The notes: generated by a model not told the origin, from the sequence alone. Positions 28,003 to 37,211 are shown, counted from the stretch's first letter. The stretch is DNA of 64,000 nucleotides from Paenibacillus dendrobii (GCF_009807035.1 NZ_WUBI01000002.1:558001-622000); one strand, 5' to 3'. Program-made: numbers and translations.

Positions 28003-29235
28003 TTAAAACCACGCTTCATCGATTCCGTCTTCACGGTCTGCTTCGATGACAGTTTCCGGCGTAATGACCACGGTTTCCGTCCGCTCTACCGCTTCCTCCA
28101 TCATCTTCTGAAGATGAACCAGATTCATTTCGATTCTTTCGACAATGCGCAGATTGGGATTGGTCGCAGGTGATTTCGGAACAAATAACGTACAACAGTC
28201 CTCGTACGGCAATATGGATGTCTCATACGTGCCGATCTGCTTGGCTATTTCAATAATTTCGCTCTTATCCATCATAATCAACGGACGCAGTAAAGGCAGA
28301 TCCGTGGCGCGTCCGATTACATTCATGCTTGGAAGCGTCTGGCTTGCCACTTGACCCAGACTATCCCCTGTGACGATGGCCTGCGCACCCTCGCGTTCTG
28401 CCAGCATGGTAGCGATACGCAGCATGGAACGCCGCATGAGTGTAATAATCAGATTATCTTGGCCTTGGCCAGTAAACGAAGTCTGGATATCCGTAAATGG
28501 AACCAGGTGCAGTTTGACCTCACCCGTATATCCGGACAGTACTTTGGCGAGCTCCATCACTTTTTCCTTGGCCTTACGGCTGGTGAACGGGTAGCTGTAG
28601 TAATGCACGCATTCGACTTCCAATCCCCGCCGCATGCTGGTAAAGCCGGCTACAGGGCTGTCGATACCACCGGACAACAGCAGCATTGCCTTTCCATTGC
28701 TTCCGCGTGGAAATCCACCTGCTGCGGGGATAACCTCGCAGTATATATAAGTGCCCTGTTCTCGAATCTCGACGCGAAGCTGCAGCTCCGGATCCTTCAT
28801 GCTTACTCTTAACAAGGAGAACTTTTTTAATAAAGGCGAGCCGACCAGATGATTCATTTCCTGCGACGGATGCGGAAAAGCCTTCCATACCCTGCGGGCT
28901 GTGACCTTGAAGGAAGTCTCCTTCTTAAGGTCCATCTGCTCCAGAAATAAAGCGCTCGTTTCAACGATTTTATCCAGCTGCGAAGCGCAAACGACCACCG
29001 GACTGATCGAGTGAATACCGAATATCTTCTTCAGCTCAGCGATCAATTGGTCTGCATTCTCGCCATTCAAGGCAATATATAACCTGCCGTATTCCTTCTG
29101 GATTTGTGCAGCGGGAAAAGAAGAAAGGACGGATCTTACATGCGTCAAAACCGTTTTCTCAAAGCGGTTGCGATTCTTTCCCTTTAGGGTAAACTCTCCA
29201 AAACGGAGCAGCAGCATATCATATTTCAAGCTCAT
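28003..29235 (-). CDS. thiI: tRNA 4-thiouridine synthase ThiI
   Basis: ATP-dependent sulfuration of U8 in tRNA and, in many bacteria, sulfur supply for thiamine thiazole. The 410-residue protein has the N-terminal ferredoxin-like/THUMP region (about 1-165) and an adenylation domain with PP-loop SGGIDSP (188-194). No rhodanese domain is present, as in Bacillus, where ThiI takes sulfur from a dedicated desulfurase. That partner is the gene just upstream, which overlaps its start by 4 bp. Confidence 0.96.
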   Translation of the reverse strand: MSLKYDMLLLRFGEFTLKGKNRNRFEKTVLTHVRSVLSSFPAAQIQKEYGRLYIALNGENADQLIAELKKIFGIHSISPVVVCASQLDKIVETSALFLEQMDLKKETSFKVTARRVWKAFPHPSQEMNHLVGSPLLKKFSLLRVSMKDPELQLRVEIREQGTYIYCEVIPAAGGFPRGSNGKAMLLLSGGIDSPVAGFTSMRRGLEVECVHYYSYPFTSRKAKEKVMELAKVLSGYTGEVKLHLVPFTDIQTSFTGQGQDNLIITLMRRSMLRIATMLAEREGAQAIVTGDSLGQVASQTLPSMNVIGRATDLPLLRPLIMMDKSEIIEIAKQIGTYETSILPYEDCCTLFVPKSPATNPNLRIVERIEMNLVHLQKMMEEAVERTETVVITPETVIEADREDGIDEAWF

Positions 29236-30386
29236 TTCATTCCTTCCTGTCTAAGCGGTTGCAGTCGGCTTACTGCCGCTTCAAGCGCCATTTGCAGCTT
29301 ATTCAAATCTTGTTGCGTGTTCGTCATTCCCATACTGATCCGTATGGCGCTGGAAGCCGCATCCACGCTGCGCCCCATGGCGAGCAGTACGCGGCTTGGT
29401 TCCGAGGTCTTGGAGGAACAAGCTGATTTAGTGGATACCAGCATCCCATGTTCTTCCAAAGTATGCAGCAGAACCTCGGCTTTCATCCCGGGAAAAGACA
29501 CATTGACGATATGGGCAGCCCCTTCCTCGAAGCTGTTCAGCTCTAATCCAGGCGTGTTGCGGATCCAAGCAAGCAAGCCAGCCTTGAGTGCACCGACCTC
29601 TTTCATGAACGCGTCGGTTTGTTCAGCAGCCATCCGCATGGCTTTGGACATCGCGACGAACCCGGGAATATTCTCGGTGCCCGCCCGAAGTCCCGATTCC
29701 TGCTTACCTCCGGACAGTAGCGGATGAAGCATAATGCCTTCCCGCTTGTAAAGCACTCCTGTGCCTTTGGGACCACGAATTTTATGCGCGGACAAGGTGT
29801 AGAGATCCGCCTTCCACTCATCCAGACGGACCGGAAGCTTGCCGAAGCCTTGGACTCCATCGATATGAAAAACAGTCAGAGGATTGGCTTGCTTCAGTGC
29901 ATGTCCAATTTCAGCAAGGGGCTGCACCGCTCCCGTTTCATTGTTAACATGCATGATACTGACAAGGATGGTATCCTTACGAACCGCCGAAGCAAGCTCG
30001 GAGGGATCCACCATCCCTTTGCCATCGACCGGTAAAAAGGTCACTTCATATCCCTGTTTTTCCAATGCCAAGCAGCTGTCATATACGGATGGATGCTCGA
30101 TCCGCGTCGTGATGATATGCTTTCCTCGGCTTTCATACTGTAAGGCGGCTCCTTTGATCGCCATATTATTCCCTTCCGTGGCTCCGGATGTCAGAATGAC
30201 CTCGGACGGCTTAACGTTAAGGGAAGAAGCGCATACTTCGCGAGCACGTTTGATTAACTTGGCCGCATCCTCCCCCATGCTGTGAATAGACGAAGGGTTT
30301 CCGTAGTGCTTTTTCATCACCTCCGCCATCGTCTGGATGACTTCATCATATGGAGGTGTGCTTGCCGCATGATCCCAATATATCAT
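29232..30386 (-). CDS. Cysteine desulfurase (NifS/IscS-type, NifZ-like) partnering ThiI
   Basis: PLP enzyme that takes sulfur from cysteine as a persulfide. The 384-residue protein has the aminotransferase V fold, NNETG (149-153), PLP lysine in SAHKIRGPKG (Lys202) and the catalytic Cys in SACSS (Cys323). An ATGA overlap couples it to thiI, the same pairing as Bacillus nifZ-thiI, so its main job is probably tRNA thiolation rather than Fe-S assembly. Confidence 0.93.
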   Translation of the reverse strand: MIYWDHAASTPPYDEVIQTMAEVMKKHYGNPSSIHSMGEDAAKLIKRAREVCASSLNVKPSEVILTSGATEGNNMAIKGAALQYESRGKHIITTRIEHPSVYDSCLALEKQGYEVTFLPVDGKGMVDPSELASAVRKDTILVSIMHVNNETGAVQPLAEIGHALKQANPLTVFHIDGVQGFGKLPVRLDEWKADLYTLSAHKIRGPKGTGVLYKREGIMLHPLLSGGKQESGLRAGTENIPGFVAMSKAMRMAAEQTDAFMKEVGALKAGLLAWIRNTPGLELNSFEEGAAHIVNVSFPGMKAEVLLHTLEEHGMLVSTKSACSSKTSEPSRVLLAMGRSVDAASSAIRISMGMTNTQQDLNKLQMALEAAVSRLQPLRQEGMK

Positions 30387-30429
30387 TTTATCTCATCCTT
30401 CCGCTTCCAAATTCCGGACAATATAAAGA

Positions 30430-30492
30430 GATCAAACAGGGGGCCATACTTGTCAAAGTAACTTCATCCGTTGCCATTCTCCCCGTTTGATC
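30430..30492 (-). repeat. Long-range inverted repeat in the gap after the transglycosylase gene
   Basis: GATCAAAC-x-GGGG (30430-30442) pairs with CCCC-GTTTGATC (30481-30492), with a 38-nt loop. No strong U-tract follows, so a terminator role is uncertain. The remaining 190-bp gap shows nothing else. Confidence 0.5.
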
Positions 30493-30578
30493 CCTGATAT
30501 CAAGTTATATGGAAATAATTTCACGATACCTTAAACTACTTTAATCAAAGCTACATATAGATCCCAATGCTTCAGTTG

Positions 30579-31304
30579 TTAAACTTCATATTTCGAGCGC
30601 GCGTTTGCAATTTTGCCGATATACTTTCTTGTCTCCAGGGGCAGCATCCCAAGCTTGTCCATCAGCTGCTCGTCTGTGGAAACGCCAAGCTTCGCAAGCC
30701 GGTTGGGGCCGGCATTGTATGCAGCAAGGGCCATATTCTCCTGACCGTTAAACCGTTTGATTTGGTATGAAAGATAACGTGTCCCCGCATCAATATTCTG
30801 TGCAGGATCAAATGGATCCGTTACGCCGAGACCTGCCGCGGTTCCATCCATAAGCTGCATAAGCCCCTTCGCTCCTGCCGATGATACGACATTCGGATTA
30901 AAGGAGGATTCGGTATCAATGACCGCCTTGATCAAAGATTCGTCAATGCCGTATTTACGGCTGGCTTGCTGGATTAAATCATCGTAAGCGGTTGGGCCGG
31001 ATTTTCCCGTCGAGTGACTGCTGTTCACGAACTGAAGCCCGGAAGCCTCCGTTTTCTCTGAAGCGCCCAGCTGCTGCCACAGTAAACCATCGCTGTAGGA
31101 TACCCCGGGAACTGTAGGCAGTACAGAACCGTCCGAACTGGCACTGCTATCCGAAGAAGAATTGACAAGCTGCTGTAAAATGACGCCAAAATCAGAACTG
31201 CTTCCATTCTCCAGAATATCCTGGAGCAGCTCATCTCTATTTTGAATACGGCTGTTATCCTGAAGTGATGCCAGCTGCTTCGCGGTTGCCGAATCGATCT
31301 GCAT
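30579..31304 (-). CDS. Lytic transglycosylase (SLT domain), CwlQ/YjbJ-like
   Basis: Peptidoglycan lytic enzyme. The 241-residue protein has a polar N-terminal region of about 110 residues with no clear signal peptide, then a C-terminal SLT domain: catalytic Glu in ESSFNP (after IDESLIKAVIDT), GAKGLMQLM and AAYNAGPNRL. Bacillus YjbJ has a comparable layout without a signal peptide. Upstream is only a weak TGAGG binding site. Export route is unclear. Confidence 0.87.
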   Translation of the reverse strand: MQIDSATAKQLASLQDNSRIQNRDELLQDILENGSSSDFGVILQQLVNSSSDSSASSDGSVLPTVPGVSYSDGLLWQQLGASEKTEASGLQFVNSSHSTGKSGPTAYDDLIQQASRKYGIDESLIKAVIDTESSFNPNVVSSAGAKGLMQLMDGTAAGLGVTDPFDPAQNIDAGTRYLSYQIKRFNGQENMALAAYNAGPNRLAKLGVSTDEQLMDKLGMLPLETRKYIGKIANARSKYEV

Positions 31305-31430
31305 GTATAAAACCTCATTTTCTACAAGTGATGGTTTGTTTCATTTCAGTCATTTTAACATGTTCATGGGAGTTTGCGCCATATATCCATGGAATTATAT
31401 TATACATGTTCCTGCAACTTTTTTGAAAGC

Positions 31431-31476
31431 AAAAAGCGTTCTTTCGCTGTCTTTGCAGCCGAAAGAACGCTTTTTC
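31431..31476 (-). terminator. Terminator after the DUF4190-like gene
   Basis: Perfect 16-bp stem AAAAAGCGTTCTTTCG (31431-31446) / CGAAAGAACGCTTTTT (31460-31475), U-tracts on both strands. Confidence 0.92.
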
Positions 31477-31492
31477 GCCAACATTCCAGACG

Positions 31493-31882
31493 TTACCGGG
31501 CAAAAGGAATAAGAACAAAATAACTGATTGTAGCCAGAATGCCCAGTCCCATTCCCCATGCTCCCCAAACTCTGCTACCTTTACTGAAGGCATAATAACC
31601 AGTCGCTGCGGCGATGGGTCCCAGCACGATAGACCACATAAACAGGGACGCTATACCGAAGGCAAGACCGACATAACCCGCAGTTCTACCGGCAGTTCCA
31701 TTCTCCCGCTCCTCATTATCGTCCATCTCGTACCTTGCCGATCTTGGAGGAGCAACTTCTGCAGCATACTCCTCCTCGTGATCGCCACGACGGGGATAAT
31801 CTCTGCGGATACGCTGAGGTGTATGTCTCTCTCTTTCCGAATGCTCACGCTCTTGCTGATCATGTTCGTGGAAATCGTCCAT
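31493..31882 (-). CDS. Small membrane protein with charged N-terminus, DUF4190-like
   Basis: A 129-residue protein: a very charged N-terminal half (His, Glu, Arg, Asp; about 1-65) and two membrane segments (about 73-97 and 107-127) with GYVGLAFGIASLFMW and YYAFSKGSRVWGAWGMGLGI, the pattern of DUF4190. Function unknown. ATG 31882 follows GGGAGG; the frame is open further upstream but without a binding site. Confidence 0.65.
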   Translation of the reverse strand: MDDFHEHDQQEREHSERERHTPQRIRRDYPRRGDHEEEYAAEVAPPRSARYEMDDNEERENGTAGRTAGYVGLAFGIASLFMWSIVLGPIAAATGYYAFSKGSRVWGAWGMGLGILATISYFVLIPFAR

Positions 31883-31936
31883 CAGAATACCTCCCTGTAA
31901 CTGGATGGTCTGAAGCAAAACATTAATGCACTTCGT

Positions 31937-32158
31937 TTAAGAATTTTTCGGCTTGAAGGTCAGGCAGCAAGTGGCAGATGAAGTGCTCGCGTAATCCTTG
32001 TGCTCGGCAAAATGCTCGCTTCCGAATTCTTCGCTGTATTTGGCAGAAGCATGCTTGTCGATTTCAATCAGGATTTGTTCCGCTTTGCACACATTCTGCT
32101 CTCCCCAATAGTTGCAATTGCTCACACTGCATTTAACAATGGTTCTTGAATCATTCAT
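31937..32158 (-). CDS. DUF1540 domain protein
   Basis: A 73-residue soluble protein with conserved cysteines (VKCSVSNC, QNVCKA, TCCLTF) that may bind metal. DUF1540 proteins are common in spore formers; their function is not known. It is 54 bp upstream of the previous gene in the same direction. Confidence 0.82.
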   Translation of the reverse strand: MNDSRTIVKCSVSNCNYWGEQNVCKAEQILIEIDKHASAKYSEEFGSEHFAEHKDYASTSSATCCLTFKPKNS

Positions 32159-32316
32159 TTTAGGATCACCTCAAATAACATTGTCTCCTCGTAAGAAGAC
32201 CTATATACCGATGGAAGCTGTCAGTTGCTGGCGGGAGTTCATAATCCAAGATTATTGCTTAATCTCAAACCAAATGTGGCAAAAACATTATCATCAAAGC
32301 ATACGTAAACGCAAAA

Positions 32317-32340
32317 AAGATGCCCTTGGATGGGCATCTT
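32317..32340 (-). terminator. Terminator of the YpuI-like gene
   Basis: AAGATGCCC (32317-32325) / GGGCATCTT (32332-32340), 6-nt loop, six U on the minus strand. The 32159-32316 stretch beyond it is AT-rich upstream sequence of the DUF1540 gene. Confidence 0.88.
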
Positions 32341-32363
32341 TGTCATTCACAGGAATGTATGGT

Positions 32364-32870
32364 TTAGGCGTGAGTCCGCTGGTTTTGCATTCTACGCTCC
32401 GTTAAATAGTCGCTTTCATAATAAGTAAGGTCATCTCTGAGGTCTTCAAATACTTTCGTAATGTCCAGGATGATATCCCGCACCGGGCGTACCGGTTTCG
32501 CTCTGAACCGAATCGCATCTTGTCCGGTATAAGCGTAACGGCCATCCTCGGAATAGCTTTCGCTTTTTGGATAGAAAAAGTTATTCACGCAGTGGTGATA
32601 TACATGATAGAGAGCTTTCTCAGCAAATTCAGTATCGAAATTGGCACGGCGCAGAGCAACTCCAAGCTTTTCCGAAGATACTTCACTAAAAACAAGCAGA
32701 TGGCGCAAATCCGAAAGAAAGCCTTTGTAAAAATGCAAAGTTTCTTCATTCGGTTCGGTTGCGAGCTGCGAAAGCGAATACTCATTCAGAAAACCTTCCA
32801 GCTTATCGATCGCATATTTCAGCTTCTCTTTCGTGGTCTCACACAATTTTTGAACATTACCTGCTGACAT
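32364..32870 (-). CDS. DUF3907 family protein (YpuI-like)
   Basis: A 168-residue soluble, mostly helical protein. It has YKGFLSDLRHLLVFSE, LYHVYHHCVNNFFYPKSE and GRYAYTGQDAIRFR, blocks shared with Bacillus YpuI. No enzymatic motif is known. The ATG at 32870 follows GGGGGAG; the 17-residue upstream extension is not needed. Confidence 0.78.
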   Translation of the reverse strand: MSAGNVQKLCETTKEKLKYAIDKLEGFLNEYSLSQLATEPNEETLHFYKGFLSDLRHLLVFSEVSSEKLGVALRRANFDTEFAEKALYHVYHHCVNNFFYPKSESYSEDGRYAYTGQDAIRFRAKPVRPVRDIILDITKVFEDLRDDLTYYESDYLTERRMQNQRTHA

Positions 32871-33109
32871 CGCTAATTTGCTCCCCCTTAATGGTTCCTT
32901 CAGTCCGATGGTTGACATCATCCAATTAAAACGCTTTACAACATCATTTTTTCATGTACTATCCTAACACAAAACCAGATGAAGCGGTATCCCTTTCTCA
33001 AATCCGTTGGACAAAAATTGGATACTATTATCCTTGCCATCCATACGGGTATAAAAAGGGCCCTCTTTCCTCACGATAAAGGTAATTTCATTATCAGGAG
33101 GTTTATCAT

Positions 33110-35002
33110 ATGTCCCGTCGCACATGGGCAGGCCTTGGCATCGCGGCAGCAGCTGCAGCGCTGATCTTCGTGATGCAGGTGCCTCATTCCGCCGATACGC
33201 ATACCCGCAGACAGTCGGCCTTAGAGCCGGCGATTCCCAATCCAAAGCAAGAGCATATTTCCAAACAAAGAATGATGGCGCAAGACATTGAATCCACCGA
33301 TCACTTGACGCGCCTTGACGCCAAGCAGCATTTGACTTCCATGCTCAGCAAGCTTGCAGCGGCCGGCCCTGCCCAGATCTCTGATTACGTACGGAAGCTT
33401 CAGAAATCCCATGATCATTTTACCATGATTATATGGCAGGATTCCAAAAAAGGGAAACAACAGCAATACAGCATCACCAAAAACAACTGGAGTGCTGACG
33501 ACCAAAAAAAACTGAAAGAATATTTAGATCAGGCCGGGAAAAGCATCAGCCATCAACGCGCCTACGAATCCCCTTCTTTTAAAATGGGGGGCAAGCAGTA
33601 CTTTGTTATTGCCGAGCCTTCCGCTAAAACCCCTAAACAGGGCGTCATTGCCGTGATGAACCAACGAATATTGACCGAGGTGGCCAATCACCAAAAAAGA
33701 AATCTGCGGCTGATCCCTTATCCGAAAGAAGGAAAATACAAGGTTGAATCCGTTCATGCCGATACACTCCGAGATATCACCGTACGCACCGGTCATGACA
33801 ATGAGAAAGCGAGCCATTTTTATGAAAATGAAATCGTCGTCCGTTTCCGTCAGGATCCGTCCCGCCAGGATATGAACCGAATCATGGACGAACTGAGGGC
33901 GGAATCCCAAAGAAAACTTGGGTATGCTTATGTTTTCCATGCCAGCGGTATGGATTACAGTCAGTTAAAATCGTATTTCATGAAAAACTGGAATCCACAG
34001 TACGTCGAACCGCATTATTTGTATATGACCAATGATAAGGTAAAAGAATCCACGAGCAGTCTGCCCAACGTTCCCAATGATTTGCTGTTTGCCAAATACC
34101 AGTGGAACCTGCCTGCCATTGAAACAAACCAGGCCTGGGATTTATCCCGAGGCAGCAGCGACGTAATCGTTGGTATCGTCGATACAGGGGTGGATATTGA
34201 TCATCCCGATTTGCAGGGGCAGCTACTCTCAGGCTATAACGTGATCAACCCCGATTCGGATCCGCAGGATGATGTCGGACATGGTACGCATGTTTCGGGA
34301 ATCATCGGAGCGCTCGTAAACAATAACGAAGGGGTTGCCGGAATCAGCTGGTACAATAAAATGCTGCCTGTTAAAGCTCTCGATAAATCCGGCTCAGGCA
34401 CAACTTATTCCGTAGCCGAAGGCATTATATGGGCGGCCGATAACGGAGCCAAGGTCATCAATATGAGCTTGGGCAACTATGCCGATTCCCAATTCCTTCA
34501 TGATGCCGTGAAGTACGCTTACGATCGTGACGTCGTGCTCGTGGCTGCTTCGGGAAACGATAATACCGAACGTCCAGGCTTCCCTGCGGCTTATCCCGAG
34601 GTCCTTGCAGTCGCAGCAACCGACTCCAATATGAAGCGCGCTTCTTATTCCAACTTTGGAGATTACATTGATGTCGCGGCCCCAGGTACCAGCATTGCCA
34701 GCACATACCCCGGTAACCAGTATGCCGCGTTATCCGGAACATCCATGGCAAGCCCGCATGTTGCAGCCATGGCTGCCCTGATCCGCTCGCGCAATCCCGA
34801 TCTCTCCAATAAGCAAGTCATGGAAATTATGAGAAGCAGCACAAAAGATTTGGGTCCAAAAGGAAAGGACAAATATTACGGTTACGGGCAAGTCGATATC
34901 TATAAAGCGTTACAGGCTGCAGGCAATTCGGAAGCACCTCTGCAATTCTGGCCGCAACATGTTCAGAAGAAAATGGATTCTGTGATCCAGCAAGGCAAAT
35001 AA
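33110..35002 (+). CDS. Subtilisin-like serine protease (S8), long N-terminal region
   Basis: A 630-residue secreted or anchored protease: a hydrophobic N-terminal segment (about 5-23), a polar region of about 220 residues, an I9-like propeptide (about 235-310, with NEIVVRFRQDPS), then the S8 domain. Catalytic residues are Asp358 (VDTGVD), His391 (GHGTHVSG) and Ser545 (SGTSMASPHVAA). It begins at ATG 33110 after AGGAGG. Its targets are unknown; a role in spore coat maturation or nutrient use is possible but not shown. No convincing promoter is seen in the 147 bp upstream. Confidence 0.92.
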   Translation: MSRRTWAGLGIAAAAAALIFVMQVPHSADTHTRRQSALEPAIPNPKQEHISKQRMMAQDIESTDHLTRLDAKQHLTSMLSKLAAAGPAQISDYVRKLQKSHDHFTMIIWQDSKKGKQQQYSITKNNWSADDQKKLKEYLDQAGKSISHQRAYESPSFKMGGKQYFVIAEPSAKTPKQGVIAVMNQRILTEVANHQKRNLRLIPYPKEGKYKVESVHADTLRDITVRTGHDNEKASHFYENEIVVRFRQDPSRQDMNRIMDELRAESQRKLGYAYVFHASGMDYSQLKSYFMKNWNPQYVEPHYLYMTNDKVKESTSSLPNVPNDLLFAKYQWNLPAIETNQAWDLSRGSSDVIVGIVDTGVDIDHPDLQGQLLSGYNVINPDSDPQDDVGHGTHVSGIIGALVNNNEGVAGISWYNKMLPVKALDKSGSGTTYSVAEGIIWAADNGAKVINMSLGNYADSQFLHDAVKYAYDRDVVLVAASGNDNTERPGFPAAYPEVLAVAATDSNMKRASYSNFGDYIDVAAPGTSIASTYPGNQYAALSGTSMASPHVAAMAALIRSRNPDLSNKQVMEIMRSSTKDLGPKGKDKYYGYGQVDIYKALQAAGNSEAPLQFWPQHVQKKMDSVIQQGK

Positions 35003-35010
35003 GTCTCAAT

Positions 35011-35048
35011 AAAAAAGCAATCCGGCCTATGCGGCGGATTGCTTTTTT
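35011..35048. terminator. Bidirectional terminator between protease and coat protein genes
   Basis: Stem AAAAAAGCAATCCG (35011-35024) / CGGATTGCTTTTTT (35035-35048), six T on either side. Confidence 0.92.
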
Positions 35049-35125
35049 ATAGATTACATAAGCAAGGTAGCTGAATCATTCTATACCTATAATCACAAAT
35101 AAGTTCATCACTCTAAACGAATGAA

Positions 35126-35380
35126 TTAACGTCTGCCTCTGGCTCTTGAAACCTGCCCACCGCGTTTCATATTGTTGGCGGAAGCAGATACGGAGCAGTT
35201 TTGGTCACTTTCAACGTAGTTATATACATGTTTCGGTACAGGTACACAATGATGTCTTTTTACAACTTGAACCGTGTGCACCACGGGCACGATTTGTGGA
35301 TAATAAAAATCCTGAACAATGACTGTTGGATCTGTATAAATTGGGTCCGCTGGAGGACAGTGGAAGCAATGATCATACAT
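35126..35380 (-). CDS. CotD-like spore coat protein
   Basis: An 84-residue protein rich in His, Tyr, Pro, Val and Cys (DHCFHCPP, then VVHTVQVVKRHHCVPVPKH) with a basic Arg/Gly tail (RGGQVSRARGRR). This is the composition and pattern of CotD-family inner coat proteins. ATG 35380 lies 10 bp after AAAGGAG; a TTG two codons earlier is also possible. Expected to be made late in the mother cell, but I see only a poor sigma-K-like box (CATAATAAA). Confidence 0.72.
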   Translation of the reverse strand: MYDHCFHCPPADPIYTDPTVIVQDFYYPQIVPVVHTVQVVKRHHCVPVPKHVYNYVESDQNCSVSASANNMKRGGQVSRARGRR

Positions 35381-35513
35381 TTGCAAGCAGCTCCTTTCGT
35401 TGATTTAGTACAGTTTATTATGGTCAGATCGCCTTGGTTTGTACGTTTGTCCTTGGTACAGAGGTATTTGACTAAATCAGGCTCGTCAGATAACTAATGG
35501 AGCTGTTGCACGC

Positions 35514-35550
35514 AAAAAGGCGGCATCGCCGGTTAAACCGTGATGCCGCC
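35514..35550 (-). terminator. Terminator of rnpB
   Basis: GGCGGCATC-x-CGG (from 35519) pairs with CCG-x-GATGCCGCC (to 35550); five U on the minus strand. It lies about 40 nt after the mature RNase P RNA 3' end. Confidence 0.88.
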
Positions 35551-35586
35551 TTGACAGTATCTTGTTCAGTCATACTGTTGCAGTTA

Positions 35587-36004
35587 GGAAAGTTTTACGT
35601 AAGCCGGGTTCTGTGCTCGTCGCGGTACAGATGGGAACTACCCTCCCGCGGATAAGCGACAATCATCTATCTAGGCCAATCATTGCTAATTGGCTCAAGC
35701 GACCAACCCGAACGCGCCTCGGGCTAAGGCTGCTTCTCAGGGAAGCTGCGTTCCATTAGGTCTTGCTCCAGGTGGGGTTTACCAGGAACGAAGTCACCAG
35801 CGTTCCTCGGGGTCTCTTACACCTCGGTTCCATCCTTGCCTGATCCGCTTGTTACAGCGGCCATCGGCGGTCCATTTCTGTGGCACTATCCTTCAACTCG
35901 CGCTGACTGGACGTTATCCAGCACCCTGCCCTATGGAGCCCGGACTTTCCTCTCGCGGCGCCTTACGCACCGCCAGCGATTGTCTGTCAAACTTTCCGGA
36001 CAAC
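35587..36004 (-). ncRNA. rnpB: RNase P RNA, class A
   Basis: Catalytic RNA that matures tRNA 5' ends. Conserved blocks on the minus strand: GAGGAAAGTCCGGGCTCC and CAGGGTGCTGG near the 5' end, AGTGCCACAGAAA, CGGTAAACCCC-like TGGTAAACCCC, GGAGCAAGACC, CTTGAGCC, GGCCTAGATAGATGAT, and ACAGAACCCGGCTTA at the 3' end. Helix P1 is GGAAAGTTT (35989-35997) with AAACTTTCC (35587-35595). The GACC/GGTC pairing next to CTTGAGCC fits P6 of class A, like Escherichia coli and unlike the Bacillus class B RNA. Confidence 0.94.
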
Positions 36005-36011
36005 ATTGTAT

Positions 36012-36040
36012 AGTATACATGGAATCCTGCAAGGTTTCAA
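36012..36040 (-). promoter_or_regulatory. Sigma-A promoter of rnpB
   Basis: Minus-strand TTGAAA (36035-36040), 17-bp spacer, TATACT (36012-36017). The predicted start is about 36004, at the 5' end of the RNA. Confidence 0.85.
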
Positions 36041-36089
36041 TCCTCATCGCCTTCCAGCACTAACTGGATTTTCCTTGGCTATCATAGAA

Positions 36090-37211
36090 CTAGATAAAAC
36101 GGAAAGGTTCCGTATCGACAGTAGATGCGATTACCTTGGTTTCATACCGGTGCTTTTCCAGTTTCGCGCTCATCCATTCCGCTACCTTTGCCTTCATGAT
36201 CTTCTCGGCATTATGTCCCGGATCGATCAGCGTGATGCCGGCATTCAGTGCGTCCTGTGCGGTATGGTAATCCACATCTCCCGTCACCAGCACATCCGCT
36301 CCGCGGAAGCGTGCAGCCGGATAATAGCGTGCTCCAGACCCGCCAATAACGGCCGCCTTCTTGATAACACGTTCCAGATCGCCAACCACGCGCACATACG
36401 GCACGTCCAGCTGCTCTTTAACAACCTCTGCAAAATCGGCAAGCGATAACTCCTGCTCAAGTTTACCGACTCTCCCTAGGCCATAGGCGCGCCCTTTAAG
36501 ATCAAGCGGATAGATATCATACGCAACTTCCTCGTATGGATGAGCTTTGATCATCGCCTGTACAACAATGTTGCGGATTCCCTGAGGCACGATGGTTTCA
36601 ATGCGGATTTCCTCCACCTTTTCGAGCTTGCCTGCCGTTCCGATATAAGGCTTTGTTCCATCCTGTGGTAAAAAGGTTCCCGTTCCGCCAGCATTGAAGC
36701 TGCAGTGGCTGTAATTTCCGATGGCACCCGCTCCGGCACCGAGGACAGCCTCACGCACCTGCTCGGCATGGGACGCTGGAACAAAAACAACCAGTTTGTA
36801 CAGCTGTTCACGCTGAGTTTCCTCAATCGGCACCGTATGTTGAATGCCAAGCGCTTCGGCCATCCAATCATTCATGCCCCCCTCGGCAATATCCAGGTTG
36901 GTATGCGCAATGTAGACGGCAATATCATTTTTAATCAGTTTTTCATAAACTTTACCTGCCGGAGAATCGGTGTTGATCGTTTTCAGCGGGCGGAAGATAA
37001 TCGCATGATGTGCGATGATCAGATCCGCGCCGGCGGTTATGGCCTCATCAACAACCTCGTCATTCACATCAAGTGCCACCAGCACTGTTCGAATTTCCTT
37101 TTGCAAGCTTCCAAGCTGCAACCCAATCCTATCCTTGTCATCGGGATACGCCAAATGCTTGGGAGCGAGCAGCTCCATATACTGTATTACCGTCTGTCCT
37201 TTTGCAAACAT
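36090..37211 (-). CDS. yqfO: Nif3-like dinuclear metal protein YqfO
   Basis: The 373-residue NIF3 family protein has N-terminal ADLIIAHHAIIF and C-terminal TGDVDYHTAQDA...DPGHNAEK metal ligands, split by a PII-like insert (about 130-230) typical of the long YqfO form. Biochemical role is not settled. Its start overlaps trmK by 25 bp and its GGAGG lies inside trmK, so the two genes are coupled, as in Bacillus yqfN-yqfO. Confidence 0.93.
   Translation of the reverse strand: MFAKGQTVIQYMELLAPKHLAYPDDKDRIGLQLGSLQKEIRTVLVALDVNDEVVDEAITAGADLIIAHHAIIFRPLKTINTDSPAGKVYEKLIKNDIAVYIAHTNLDIAEGGMNDWMAEALGIQHTVPIEETQREQLYKLVVFVPASHAEQVREAVLGAGAGAIGNYSHCSFNAGGTGTFLPQDGTKPYIGTAGKLEKVEEIRIETIVPQGIRNIVVQAMIKAHPYEEVAYDIYPLDLKGRAYGLGRVGKLEQELSLADFAEVVKEQLDVPYVRVVGDLERVIKKAAVIGGSGARYYPAARFRGADVLVTGDVDYHTAQDALNAGITLIDPGHNAEKIMKAKVAEWMSAKLEKHRYETKVIASTVDTEPFRFI

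Noticed and set aside
32964..33245. Minus-strand ORF of 93 codons upstream of and overlapping the subtilase start
   Set aside because: No ribosome binding site at a suitable start, it overlaps the protease promoter/start region, and I recognise no family; the C-terminal 36 codons look protein-like but remain unproven.
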